From Sesamum alatum (taxonomy: Eukaryota; Streptophyta; Magnoliopsida; Lamiales; Pedaliaceae), in the NCBI GenBank assembly GCA_034509735.1, contig JACGWO010000011.1:13983866-14047865 (forward strand): a stretch of DNA of 64,000 nt, given 5' to 3'. Below, piece by piece: positions 1 to 11,158 of the stretch. The translations under genes and the position numbers were made by a program. The notes under the pieces were generated by a model that had not been told where the DNA came from, made no database searches, and saw only the letters and a program-made list of their open reading frames with translations. Within the stretch, counting starts at the first letter, position 1. The number at the start of each line of letters is the position of its first letter.

Positions 1-1640
1 AAATTTGGAAACATCTTTTCCCGAGTTGTCTGAACTATTTCAAACGTGATCAAATTTGAAATCTACACGTGATAATTTTCCCAACGTTCGAATTTTATAT
101 AATTTTGTTAAAGTTTCTTGCCTGTTGCATAATAATGCAACAGTCGATCTTGATTCGAGGAGGACAATGTGAAAGGGTGTACAGATATTTTATGCCTCTT
201 AATGGAATTACCTGATAACATATCCCTTCTTTTGTAAGTTAGGCCCCTTTAGAATTAGGTCACTTCAAATATTAAATCACTAGTTTTTTGTATTTTTTTT
301 TTTAAAAGTAACTTTATCACAATATTTAATATACTTAACATTAATTAAAATTGAAGTAAATACATCAATTATTTAAAATAAACATAAAAAGTTCTCGATT
401 TAAATTAATTAAATACACAAAATTTGGCTTAATTGCATAACCCCCCTTATTTTGAAAAATCAGCTAAAATCGCCTATGTTTTCAAAATAGGTTAAAAACC
501 CCCTCCTTGTTTTTAAATGTAGCTCAATTGCCCATCTCTGTGAAATATAACTAACAACGTTAATTTTTTTTTTAATGAAATGACCATTATGCCCTTACTT
601 ATTATATATATTCTTTATTTTAATAATCGTTGGATCTTTATTGATTATACGAGAGTCCTTAGATCTAATCAATTAATTTTAACCATTAGATCTTAAATTT
701 ATAAAAAAAATCAATGGTTTAAATTTAACTATTTTAAATATATATTATAAAAAATAAAATTATTATTTAAAAAATTAAATAAATAGAATCAACCCCCAAC
801 CCCCTCCTTCGGCCGCCCTCCTACCCTTGCCACTGCGCCCCCCCAAAGAAGGTAGCGAGAGCAACGTTGTGGCCCCCGAATCTGGGTGAATCGTCGACCC
901 TCAGATTTGCGATATTCTGGACGACGGCGAACACCTCAAACAACATAGAAGGGGGCGGCAATCTGGGCAGTGGTTGCCCTCAATTTTGGGCAACGGCGAC
1001 GATTTTTTTTTTTTTTTTTGTTAAACTTTTTAAGTTTCTAAATTTTTAATTTAAAAATAACTAAAAATTTAATTAATTAAATTTAAAATAATTCATTTAA
1101 ACATTCTTAAATTTAAAATAAGTAAAAGAAAGTATTAGAATTTTAATTTCAAAACTTATAACAGTAGTTTAAATCTAAATATTATTTATAGTAAATAGAG
1201 ATAATTTATTTAAATATTTATAATTAAATAATAATTTCAATTAGTTACTTATATATAATTTTTATAATTAACTAACATTTATATTTGTAACTGTGATTTT
1301 AATTACTATATTAATTTTTGTGCTATGATTTAATTTAATATATCAATTTAAATTATGAAACTTTTGAAGATTTATATACTTTTTCGTACTTTAAGTAAAT
1401 ATATTCCAGAAAAATATTTAAGTTTTTAGATAGATGAAAATATAAAAAAGACGCTCGAAATAAGTAAAAAATGTCCAAGTCAAATATGTAGACACCATGA
1501 GGCATTTTAGTCTAAAATACCCAAAATTTAGGTCAAAAGCAGTTATAAAACACCCCAAAGCAGAAGTCGCGCATGTAATGCACCTTCCGTTAATTACTAA
1601 TGAAAGGGGTATTTTTTGCTGAATTTTACAAAACACAAAC
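1..1640. other. AT-rich spacer, no gene recognised
   Basis: No convincing coding region on either strand. The stretch is A/T-rich, with one GC-richer island around 790-1000 that ends in a long T run (about 1003-1019). Short open frames here lack any recognisable motif and have the composition of the spacer around them. It probably consists of old, unrecognisable transposon debris. Confidence 0.5.
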
Positions 1641-1739
1641 ACTGTTTGGATCCATTTTCCTTTAGTTTGTGTTGTTTTATAAATATTAATAATTAAAATA
1701 TCAAATCTTGTGATATTAATAAACTATTAATTACTAATG

Positions 1740-1990
1740 AAAGGGTATTTCCATGATACCTTTATATAAATATAGATATAGATGAAATTTAAAGTTTGTG
1801 GATGTTCATCTTCATCTCCCATGCTCATTACATTCCCACATAAATTGAAACTCTTGTAATTCATCTCCTCTCATCAAATGTGAGACTTTTGGTTGTAATC
1901 TTGGAGCCTATAAATAGGTCACTTCATTTTGTATTGTAACAAGGAGAAATAATACAAAAATAATTTTTTTCCCCTCAATTTTAATTCTCT
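1740..1990 (+). repeat. possible LTR-like promoter remnant
   Basis: A TATA-like core (CCTATAAATAG at about 1907-1917) is followed by a T-rich segment and a stretch with tandem AATAATACAAAAATAA-type sequence, an arrangement common in plant LTRs. No primer-binding site, paired LTR or target duplication was found. The assignment rests only on this layout. Confidence 0.25.
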
Positions 1991-2131
1991 TATTGTTTCA
2001 CTTTTATATAATTTTATAACAAATTTTATTTTATATTGGTGTAATAGTGTCACAATTCTTTTTGAATTAATATTTATTTGAGTAATTTATTGAATTAGTA
2101 TCAATAGTTTATAGCTTCTTACATATTTAAA

Positions 2132-2788
2132 TTAGCCGTTGTGGCACGCCGTCTCTGTGTGCATATGATAAACTAACTATTGTGGCACATCGCCCTACGT
2201 GCATATAAAATAATATTGCACGTTTTAAATTTATTGTAAATAAAGAAAATTATATATAGAAACCAACTCAATGCATTAAAAAAAAAAAGAAAAAGAAAAC
2301 TACCTTAAGGGTGTTATCGGCACAACAAAAAAATTAGTGTTGCAGTGTCATTAATCGCCATTTGTAAGTTGAAAAGGCATTTTTTGTTATATTAGTATAG
2401 AAAAGAAAATTATATATATAAACCAACACAATTCATTTAAAAAAAGAAAGAAAAAAAGAAAGAAAAGAAAAGAAAACTACCTCAGGAATATTATCGGCAT
2501 AAGCAAAAAATTTGTATTGTGGTGTCATTAATCGCCATTTGTGAGTTAAAAAAGCCTTTTCTTTTTATATTAGTATAGATAGATACATAAGGATATTTTT
2601 GGTAATTTTAAATTTGTTGTTGCGGTGTAAGTAACAATCATTTATTAGTAAAAATAGGGTTTGCTTTATATAATAGAATAGATGTAGATACATAAGAATA
2701 TTTTTGATAATTTTAAAATTTGGGGTTGCAGTGTAAGTAACCGCCATTTATTAGTGAAAATAGGGTTTGCTTTTTATAATAGTATAGA
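2132..2788 (-). mobile_element. tandem array of non-autonomous Helitron-like ends
   Basis: Read on the minus strand, the left boundary is a Helitron-type 3' terminus: a GC-rich hairpin (GCACAC..GGCGTGC) about 10 nt before CTAA and a host T. The matching 5' terminus TCTATACTA recurs four times, near 2401, 2579, 2682 and 2788, each after related subterminal sequence (GCCATTTGTAAGT or GCCATTTATTAGT at about 2357, 2533 and 2743; a diverged form near 2637). A second hairpin 3' end lies near 2180-2206. The block therefore looks like end-to-end or nested short copies and 5'-terminal fragments rather than one element. No Rep or helicase coding is present. Helitron insertion between A and T, the TC start and the CTRR end are family knowledge; the tandem arrangement is seen here. 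Confidence 0.55.
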
Positions 2789-3793
2789 TATTCTTTTGCG
2801 CTTTAAATTATATTATTATAAATAAGAGTAAAATATAAATCAATACATCATATTAAAAAAAAAAAAAAAGACAAGAAATAAAGTTATCAATTAATGTAAA
2901 ATTTAAAAGTTAAATGAGTTATGTTAGGAATACAACACCAAGAAATTGAGCTCCAAAATTTTCAACCTAATCAACTATTACAGAGAATAGGTGGGGGTCT
3001 GAAGAACCTTTAATACAGAACATGAGAACAAGAAAAAATTACAGAGTTAAAAAATAACGAACAAAATATGAAAAAAATATATAATAAGCCCTGAGATAAA
3101 AAATTAGGATCACAGGGAACCAAGGCTCAGGTAACCTGTTCCGAATTAGCACAACCCAAGATCCACAGGGGTCTAAGAACAACAACCCAGTCTCACGGTT
3201 GCAAGGCAATCAACTTAGAGCCCAACAAGTAGGGCCACAAAGGCTATTTTCTCATAACCACAAAGGTCAGGCCACAAAAGGCTTTAGGGTTTACCACGAA
3301 GGTACTGTTCACAAAGAACTTTTAGAAGAAGACAGGAAAAGAAGAGATGTTCAAGACTTGGAGTCTGAAGACGAGAAGGGAGAACATATTTATAGTAGAC
3401 AACCATTAATGGAGGCGGGGGAAAACAGGGAGGCTATTCAGACGAAGGGGTGAGAATCAAGATCAGAGAGAAACGAGGCTGAAGATGGAGAGACACAAAT
3501 GAGAAGAGGCGCTTAGAGTTTTCAGCAAATAAGGCAGAGGCGGGTCAGGTCAACAAACCGGGTTGGGCCAAAGTGGTTCGGATTAGTGAGAGTGGGCCGA
3601 GCTGTGCAGGTGGGCTCGAGGGATGAGGCCAACCATCCAAGTGAGACCAGGGCTTGGGCCGAGTGGATTTGGACCGTACTTTTTACAAGTTAGTTATATT
3701 ATTGGTTGAAGGACATTTTTGACTTCACAAAAAAATGGTGTAGTGGTGTTATTACCCGTCATTCATGAACATGGAGGGTCTATTCTTTTTATA
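2789..3793 (-). mobile_element. Helitron-like copy split by a solo LTR
   Basis: Sequence on both sides of the solo LTR at 2922-3687 matches the internal parts of the other Helitron-like copies here: the AATAAGAGTAAAATATA motif on the left, and the segment with a short ACAAAAAAATGG motif and GTGTTATTA on the right. Removing the LTR restores the order seen in the copies at 3794-4077 and 16374-16657. Both ends are worn. Confidence 0.45.
2922..3687. mobile_element. solo LTR (766 bp)
   Basis: Begins TGTTAGGAATAC and ends TTTTTACA, the TG...CA form of an LTR. It is flanked by perfect 5-bp direct repeats AGTTA (2917-2921 and 3688-3692). No internal domain or second LTR is present, so it is best read as a solo LTR left by LTR-LTR recombination. 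The 84-codon open frame inside has no recognisable motif. The superfamily cannot be told from the LTR alone. Confidence 0.7.
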
Positions 3794-4077
3794 CTAACCG
3801 TCATGGCACGCTGTTTCTGCGTGCATATAATAAATAATAATTTACGCTATAAAATATATTATAAATAAGAGTAAAATATATAAACTAACATATCACATAA
3901 AAAAAAGAAAAGAAAGAAAAAATTAATTTATCAATTAGTATAAAATTTAGAAAGTTGAATAAAGTAGTTATTATATCAGTTATGAGTTATTTTTGGCATT
4001 ACAAAAAAATGGAGCGACAGTGTTATTAACTGACACTTGTGTGTAAAAAATGGATTTCTTTTATATAATAGTATAAA
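3794..4077 (-). mobile_element. non-autonomous Helitron-like element
   Basis: On the minus strand the 3' end shows the hairpin GCACGCAGAAACAGCGTGCC followed, a few bases on, by GGTTAG and a host T. The 5' end at about 4072-4077 is a worn version of the TCTATACTATTATA terminus. Length (about 280 bp) and internal order match the copy at 16374-16657. Confidence 0.55.
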
Positions 4078-6414
4078 TATAAATTACAATATTTGTAATT
4101 ATACATATGAAAATATATGAGGCACATGATAATTGGGATTAATCATCAAACCGCCTCTACTTCAACTCTGCTCCCATTCGATTTCTTTGGCAGCAGTAGA
4201 AACCCATCCGCCTATGCTTCTTGGTATTTCTTTGGCAACAAGAAATCGTATAAAAATAAATAATTGTTGTAAAAAAAAATAAAATTATTGGGAGTATGGT
4301 ATTTTTCTGGTAGCGGGTAGGTTTTTTTCAACAGAGGAGTAGTGCCATTAAGTGGAAATAAAAGAAGAACAGAGAAAAAGCTGCATAAGATCTCCATGGA
4401 TGAGGAAGAAAAGCTAAACAAGGAAAAAGTGGAAGAAGAAGGCGGGTGAAACCAACAAAAATGGTGGAATAGGGAGGAATCTCTTTCGCTGGTTAAAACA
4501 TGGGGAAATGGTAGAAAAAGTTCGAATGGTGAACTTAAAACAAAATTCCAAAAATGAGATGGGCCAAAATATTTTTTGTGAATTGCTAAACATTTGACTT
4601 GTTTTGGAAACATCACAAACGGGATCCAGATCCTCTTCTTGCAAGAGCTTGGTCTTTTCCAGTTTTGGTATATCCCCCCACCAAAGAGAGAATCCAAAAA
4701 TCTCTTGGTTAACAGACAGGCTTACAGTCGGATCTTCATATGCCCGCTCCTTGTCTCCTTAATATGTTAGCTTCGTCTTCTTCTTTGAAAAAGCTCTCGC
4801 CTCTTCTTGCGGAGGCCTTTAGGTTCCCAGGATCGGTTGAAAGCTTGATTAAAGGTAGAGTCTAAGGGCAACAAAAGGGCTCTGAAGCTAGTTCTTGCAG
4901 TTTGTATTTCCTTAAGTGACTGTAGAAACTAGTAGCAACCATCACTAGAGAAATGCTGCCCACAGGAATCACTGTAATGTTCATAGCATAGAATGGCTAG
5001 CTTTCATATCCAGCTATCAATAGATGAGAATACACTTTCCATACAGTGTGAGATGTTACTCTATAGAATGCACTTTAGAGAATCATGAGAGCGATAGCTC
5101 GATAGTCTTTATAAATATGAGATCTCAGATCGATCGTATCTACAGAGACAAGAGATCGAAAATAGCTCGATACAACTATATCAATAAGACTTTGCTTTCC
5201 TACTCTTGCAAAGCGCTCCACTCACTAATTAGGCCTATGTGCTCGATTTGGTCACCGAAAATCAATTCTGAAATAACATGGACAATAATTGAAAGTAACG
5301 AGAGCTTTTTTTAGCCTATTTTTAAAATACAGTAAGATTTTTAGCTACTTCAACAAAACACAGGGGGGTTAAATGAATTTTAGCCTTAAAGTTTCATATC
5401 CAAAATATATATAGAAAACAATTGAAAGTTACTATAAAATAGACAAATAGTTGCATACAGATGTAGCTGGAATCCACAATCCTTTTGATCGACGAATAGT
5501 TAGTCATTCTTGTTCACACAAAATTCATGTATGCAAAAAATAATTACAAGACAAGAAATATATGGACAAATAAGAATTATTAATTTAAATAAAAAGTGGT
5601 TACAATCTCTATAAATATAGACAATCCCCTGATTCTTCCTCAAAAGTGTTGACCTAGAGGCTTGAAACATATTTTTGGATGTTGATGTGTAATCTTCTTC
5701 GTGTTGTGGAACAAACCACGTGGCACCTTGAAATATGGTATCAGGCCTTGTGGTTTGATGCCAAAGAAGACATAAAATTTCACAGTTGTAGAGTTTCATC
5801 GTGGCTGAGAGCTTTTGGATTTGAATCATTTTGATTTGTTGTGTGTGTGCTGTATGTGTTTTGTAATGACTTGTTGTGTAGTGAAAACCCCTTTTTATAA
5901 GCATGACAAGACTTGGTACATTGGGTTCACTTCTGTTGAATTCGAACACCATGAAGTTGGAAATGGATCCATCCGTCAAAAGGTTGTATATGAACATACT
6001 TTGACCTAATTTATTCAATTCAAAACACGTAAGGCACATATTGATATGAACACTTATACGACTTTGTCGAACACATTTAAAGTCCAAATGTCTTATGAAA
6101 TTTAACTAAAATCCAATTATTAGTCAATTCACTTAATCTCTACAAGCAGGATCCGGATCACGTACATGTTCTTAGTTCTTAACTTTTGTCATCAATTTAT
6201 CAACTACTTAAAGAATTAAGCAAAGTAACAAACGATTCATCAGTTTTTTTTTAAAAAAGTGATCAGTAGTAGAAAAAGTTCAAAATAAATAAAAAAATAA
6301 ATATACCACATTTATCAAGAAGGAAACCAGTAAAATAACTACTATAATTAGTAAAATGAGAGTTGATTAAAATTTCTATAACTATACTTATTTCTTCCAC
6401 AAAAATTATTTTTA
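4078..6414. other. spacer, no confident gene
   Basis: Mostly non-coding. A 161-codon open frame on the minus strand (4212-4697) and another at 5024-5314 have no recognisable motif and look like chance frames. The one stretch with a gene-like layout is the small minus-strand ORF at 5500-5829, listed separately. Confidence 0.45.
5500..5829 (-). CDS. doubtful small ORF, unknown function
   Basis: A 109-codon minus-strand frame starting at the ATG at 5829. It lies about 65 nt downstream of a TATA-like TTATAAAAAG (5891-5900, minus strand), and the leader between them is rich in A and C, as in plant 5' UTRs. A second Met ten codons in precedes a short hydrophobic stretch (CEILCLLW), and the C-terminus (about residues 83-104) is strongly hydrophobic. 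No family is recognised. It could be a small secreted or membrane peptide gene, the relic of one, or chance. The start was chosen from the promoter-like layout only. Confidence 0.2.
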   Translation of the reverse strand: MIQIQKLSATMKLYNCEILCLLWHQTTRPDTIFQGATWFVPQHEEDYTSTSKNMFQASRSTLLRKNQGIVYIYRDCNHFLFKLIILICPYISCLVIIFCIHEFCVNKND

Positions 6415-6419
6415 TTAAT
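6415..6419. repeat. target-site duplication TTAAT (element 1, left)
   Basis: The 5 bp immediately before the left LTR are TTAAT, identical to 15725-15729 after the right LTR. A 5-bp duplication is the normal integration mark of Ty3/gypsy elements and fixes both ends of element 1. Confidence 0.9.
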
Positions 6420-6769
6420 TGATGGTGTGTGATTCGGGAGGTAAGTAGTCTAGACACGGTAACTCCAAATAACGTCGCGAGGTAATGCAAAAGTAGAAAG
6501 TATAAGAATAGATTTCTATAAATGAATCTCATATCCCTTTACAAAAGGATTTTTCATCCTATTTATAGTAATTTACATGGGGTGAAAGTACAATATCATC
6601 CCTCAGCTACCCTCGATCCAACGTCTTGGATCTAGTTGCTACGGGTGCCTTGGTAATTTGGCGTCCCCCACTACTTCTGTAACCGTCGTCAACTTCCATT
6701 AATGGCATTCTTGTAAATTCCTTGACAGCTTGAGGGCATTTTAGTAATTTGAAATTCCTAGTACTATCA
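6420..6769 (-). repeat. element 1 3' LTR
   Basis: Starts TGATGGTGTGTGATTC and ends GTACTATCA in plus-strand reading. It pairs with 15374-15724. Because the coding regions are on the minus strand, this copy is the 3' LTR. The short minus-strand ORF across it is LTR sequence, not a gene, and recurs in the other LTR. Confidence 0.9.
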
Positions 6770-6786
6770 GTAGCCCCCCAACTTCC
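6770..6786 (-). other. polypurine tract of element 1
   Basis: On the minus strand the bases just inside the 3' LTR are purine-rich (GGAAGTTGGGGGGCTAC), the expected primer site for plus-strand DNA synthesis. Element 2 has nearly the same tract at the same place (45876-45891). Confidence 0.7.
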
Positions 6787-7201
6787 AAATGTTTTTGGAA
6801 ATTTTGGAAGTTCTAATGGATAATTTGATCCGAATTCTGCTTTCTCTTTCTGATAGTAGTCCTTTTTGGTACAAAGTCTTTTCCTTCTAGGACTCTTCTC
6901 GGCACGAGTCCTTCTTCTACTGGGGTGTTCTTTTTTTCTTTTTGCTCTATTCCTTCCTTTGCCAGGATTTTCTGCTTTGTATATAGACTTGTTGAGGCAC
7001 TTTAAATTCTTCATCTGGTTCCATCTTCTCTTTTTATCTCTCCTATTTTCAAGAAAATATCGAAGCGCGTCGACTCGAGTATTTAGCTCATCGTCTTTTT
7101 TCCTGCAATATTTTCTTGTTTCCGTCTCCACAAACACATTCATCCTTTGTCAAAATACCAACAAAAAAGGTTTCGTTATTCCAACAAGAAGTCTTTAGAA
7201 C

Positions 7202-9254
7202 ATGTCGAACACTCAGCGGGACGTTGGAAAAACCACGTGGGGGAGCACCTGGACGCCGGGTCGAGGCATGCCTCGACCCGGCGCTGGCCGAGGCGAGGTG
7301 CCCCGGCCAGGCTCTGGTCGAGGCGAGGCGCCTCGGCCGGACCCCGATCGAGGGGTGCCTCTCTCACCTCCTCCCGCTTCTCTCGTCTGTCCGGATGTCG
7401 TGGATTTCGATCATGAGGTGATTGAAGCGATCCGGAATCTCCCTACGTGTCCTTCGCTTTCACCAAGTCCTTCCTTCGAGTCGAGCTCAAAAGAAACTTT
7501 TCCACTTTTACCTCCCCTTGCAGCTGACTTAGTTGATTCCGGTCTAGACGGAACCGAGTCCTCTTCAGCCCCCCACTCCAAGTCCCGTTGGCGCATTATG
7601 GACGTTGAGAACTGCCATAGTCGTGTGAGTCCTGAAGAGTTCCGTCTTCTTGAGACTAAAATCAACGCCTCTTCGGAGTTCACCCTTCTACTTCCTAGTG
7701 TTGACGATAGGATCAAGCATCCACCATCAGGATTCTTCACGGCTTACCTATTTTTCTTCGCTTCTAGTCTTACACTTCCTCCGCATCCTCTATTACTTAA
7801 GATTATCACCTGTACTACCTTGAGCATAAGCCAATTCACCCCCAACTCCCTCGTATGCTTTAGGGGGTTCCTCCAGCGTTTCGAGGAACTTAACTTCTCC
7901 CCCTGCCTCGAGACCTTCTACTCCTTATTCACATTCAGAAAGGTTCCTAACGACTCCTATCTCTACTTCTACCCCCGGGGGGTTGTCAATTTCTTGAGGG
8001 TGGTGTTTCTTCGAAAGGTCCCTAGAAGAGAAATTTTTATACGTAAAAGACCTAGCTTGGGGGTTGGCGGCTCCTTGGGGGGAGTCGCCTCTTGTCCCCG
8101 ACCCCGTCCCTGATCTTCGTCTGTCTTTCATTGGGGTTGGGCTATTCGATCAACTCTTTGATGTCAAAACTTTAGGCCTGCTGGTACCTGATTCTGTCTT
8201 TTGTGTCCCTTAACTTATTTTGGAAATTTTTCCCGTGATCTCACTCCTTCCTTGTTGGTTTCTTGCAGGAAAGAAAATTTCTCTTCATAACGTCCACTGC
8301 TTCCGCGAGAGGGAAAATGCTTCAAGGCCTCACAACCCTCCACCGCCCCCCTCAAGGAGGGGAGAAAGCAGTCACCGGTGTTCTCCCCTTGCTCGGGATA
8401 GGGACACCCCTGGCAGCTTAAACCGCCAAGAAGGGCGCTCCTCCCCCCCTCATGAGGGTAGCGCTTCCAAACGCCCCTGCGCTATGGAGCAGGAAAAAGC
8501 CTATTTACTTATGGGACGAACATGCAAGGGGATATTTCTTCCTTCTGGGATGTTGTTGACTTCGACCTTGCCCACAAAAAATCGAGGGATCTAGTAAGCC
8601 CTTACGACGTAACGCGCCTCGACGCTCTTCCTAGTGGCACTCTTTCCAGGCTTCTCCAGGCTGAAGCTGCTAGTGTATGTTCTCCCTTATACCTTGTGTT
8701 CTGTCTTGTTTCCTTAATCGTTAAGTGTCTCACTGAGGGGCTCTTTGTGTTATTAGGTGATCAACTTAGTTGAATCCACTGAGATGCGTCTAGACAACTA
8801 TGAGAAGGAGATTCAACGATTGAAGGATGCTCTTGAGGATGCGAGGAAAGATTTGGGGCGTTGCCAAGAAGAGCTGAAAGTTGCTTCAGCCGGACAAATT
8901 AAGTGGAAGGACAACTTCAACCGAGAGGTTGCATCGGGGAAGACCTTGAAATCCGACGCGGGCAAGGTCTACTTAGAGTGTGTGTCGAACGAGTTCACGG
9001 AAAAGTTTGTGGGCTCTGAAGAATTCGACCAAGCTATCGTTGGCAAGGCGAGCGAGATCTACAACCAAGTGATTAGGCAGTGCCGAGGCACCTTGAGGAA
9101 TAGTGGACGCTATGGCGAAGAAGACTTTATGTTCCTTGATCCCAAGGTTCCTGATGAGGATGGAGGTGAAGATGGGGAAGGCGAGGTTGCTGATGACGTT
9201 CTTGATGACACTCCTGCTGATGGAGCCCCCACCTCCGCCACTGACAGGAACTAG
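7202..9254 (+). pseudogene. antisense accessory gene of element 1 (Transposase_28-like), spliced and decayed
   Basis: Runs opposite to gag-pol. Exon 1 starts at ATG 7202. It has a Pro/Gly/Arg-rich leader with repeated RPG/RGE motifs, then a domain (about residues 165-265, with PPSGFF, LSISQFTPNS and FYPRG) that resembles the plant 'putative gypsy type transposon' family (Pfam Transposase_28) found in Tat-lineage elements. Around 8040 the reading frame must change to continue. Candidate introns are 8184-8268 (GT..AG after CTG) and 8675-8756 (GTATGT..TTAG). The second joins AGT to GTG in phase 0 and keeps the frame open into a charged coiled coil (about 8760-8890) and an acidic tail ending at 9254. 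Exon 2 (8269-8674) has an internal stop and a frame change. Its molecular role is unknown. Homologous remnants lie in element 2 (about 46529-46765). Confidence 0.6.
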
Positions 9255-9264
9255 ATTTAGACTT

Positions 9265-9265
<1 letters not shown>

Positions 9266-9357
<92 letters not shown>

Positions 9358-9358
9358 T
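9266..9358. repeat. (ATT)n microsatellite
   Basis: About 90 bp of uninterrupted TAT/ATT trinucleotide repeat just after the stop codon of the antisense gene. The plus-strand frame reading as a long poly-isoleucine run here is only a product of this repeat. Confidence 0.95.
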
Positions 9359-9554
9359 TTTACTATTTGAATTTCCTTTTCGTAGGTTCAAAATGTTTTA
9401 GGACTATTTATCTTGTTTTCTCGAATTTGAATTCTTGGGATGCTTTTCTCCCTCTCGAACTATTAGTCTTTAAAAATAATAAAGAAGAATTTGTTTCTTC
9501 ATGGTATTCCTATAAACTCTAAATTTCACAGTATTCATATTTATTGATTTCTAT

Positions 9555-9906
9555 ATGAGGGGATACCCCCCTCTCAAGAGAACTCCTCATTGTGTTGTTC
9601 TTTTGTTCAGCACAATTATGATTATGAGGAGCAGTCCCCCTCCTTCAAGCGAAATTATGAGTGTGGGAGGGCCATCCCCCTCTTTCAAGCGAGAATTAAA
9701 ATGTGAGCGGCAATCCCCCTCTTTCAAGTAAAGTTTGTGAATATGAGGGGCAATCCCCCTCTTTCAAGGAAAGTTGTAAATATGAGGGGCAATCCCCCTC
9801 TTTCCTAGAGAATGATTGGAGGTGCGATCCCCCTTCTCACAACACAAGCACAAATGTAAATAACAAAAAATATTAACGTAAATAGGAAGGGCCATCCCCC
9901 TTCTTA
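9555..9906. repeat. hairpin-repeat array of element 1
   Basis: About eight imperfect units, each centred on a dyad of the form GAGGGGCAATCCCCCTC and usually followed by TTTCAAG, spaced roughly 30-75 bp apart. Each unit can pair with itself as a G/C stem of 5-7 bp with a 3-4 nt loop in either transcript. The array begins 300 bp after the antisense gene's stop and ends just before the sense integrase tail, so it lies between two convergent genes. A similar but longer array sits at the same place in element 2. Confidence 0.8.
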
Positions 9907-9989
9907 GACAACAAAAGGCGGTATTAAATGACAAACTCCTCGTTGAAAAAAAAAATAACGATATTTTATTATCATAAGTGAAGGTTACA

Positions 9990-11158
9990 GAGGTGTTGAA
10001 ACTAAATACATACAACTTTTCAAACGAAAATTTTGAGTGAAATATTTCTTTAAGTTGACCACGTTCCATGTACTGGTACTTCCTTTCTATCCAGCTTTTG
10101 CAGGCGGTAAGTTCCTTCCCCACTATCTCAATCACTTGATATGGTCCAATCCATTTGGCATTGAGCTTCTCGATATTTCCCATCGCATCAGCCCGTCTTA
10201 ATACGAGGTCGCCTACTTGAAAACCCCAATGCCAGACTCTATCATTGTAAGCTCTTGCATCAACGTTTTGTACGCCTCTATCCTGATGTTCGCGTTGCTC
10301 CTTAGTTCTTCTAGAAAATCCAGGTCGACTCGCCTTTCACTATCATTGCTAGTTGGCTTGTAGTGTTTCACCTTGAATGTCTCCTCTCCAATCTCCACCG
10401 GGATGACAGCCTCAGTCCCATAAACCAGACTAAACAGGGTTTCTCCCGTACCTCATTGCGGGGTGGTCCGATATGCCCATAGGACTCCCGGAAATTCTTC
10501 TACCCAATTACCTTTGGCATCTTCCAGCCTCGTCTTCAAATTCTGGAGGATTATTCTGTTGGTTACTTCCGCCTGTCCATTAGACTCGGGGGTTGCTACC
10601 AAGGCGTAATATTGCCTTATCTTCAGTTGTTGACACCACTGACGGAACTTGGCCCCCTGGAACTGCGTTCCATTATCCATCACAAAGGCTCTAGGAATGC
10701 CGAAGCGACATATGATGTTCTTCCACATGAACTTTATGACCTCTTTCTCTGTGATTCTGCTTAACACCTCTTCCTCTACCCACTTCGAGAAATAGTCCAT
10801 GGCTACGAGCAAGTACTCTCATTGGCCCGTTGTTCGGGGGAGTTTCCCCCACTATATCCATCCCCCACTGATCAAATGGGCAAGGGCTTTGGAATAGTTG
10901 CATATCCGCTGCTGGAATGCGAGTGACATTAGCGTGTTCTTGGGACTTTTTTGGCATTTCTTCACTAAGTTCCGGCGTCTGCCTGCATGGTTGGCCAAAA
11001 GTACCCTTGTCGCAAGGCCTTGCGCGCCAATGCCCTCCCTCTGGAGTGGTTGCCACAACTCCCTTTGTGAATTTTCCTCGGGACATATTCCGCCTTTTCT
11101 TTGCTTATGCACTTGAGATATGGCTGCGAAAATCCTCTCTTGTATAATTCCCCATCTA
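9990..11158 (-). pseudogene. integrase of element 1
   Basis: Minus-strand fragments in three frames. First comes an N-terminal zinc-binding region (about 10850-11110). Then a core (10453-10812) with the pattern MDYFSKWVE, VMDNGTQF and ATPESNGQAEVTNR, holding the second Asp and the Glu of the DDE triad. Last is a C-terminal part (10213-10398 and about 10020-10183) with KHYKPTSND and AKWIGPYQV, the usual SH3-like tail of gypsy integrases. The enzyme inserts the cDNA into host DNA. Frame changes near 10830, 10450 and 10200 split it, so no intact protein is encoded. The tail segment is also kept in element 2 (48346-48567). Confidence 0.8.

Noticed and set aside
3199..3453. 84-codon plus-strand ORF
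   Set aside because: Lies wholly inside the solo LTR 2922-3687 and has no domain.
4212..4697. 161-codon minus-strand ORF rich in Phe and Ser
   Set aside because: No motif, composition of the surrounding AT/purine-rich DNA, and an overlapping alternative frame of the same kind.
9103..9522. 139-codon plus-strand ORF with a long poly-isoleucine run
   Set aside because: Made by the (ATT)n microsatellite; the true frame here is the antisense gene ending at 9254.
9555..9906. CRISPR-like array (short dyad repeats with spacers)
   Set aside because: Units vary in sequence and spacing, lie inside a plant retrotransposon, and no cas-like gene exists. Better explained as a 3' tandem repeat of the element.
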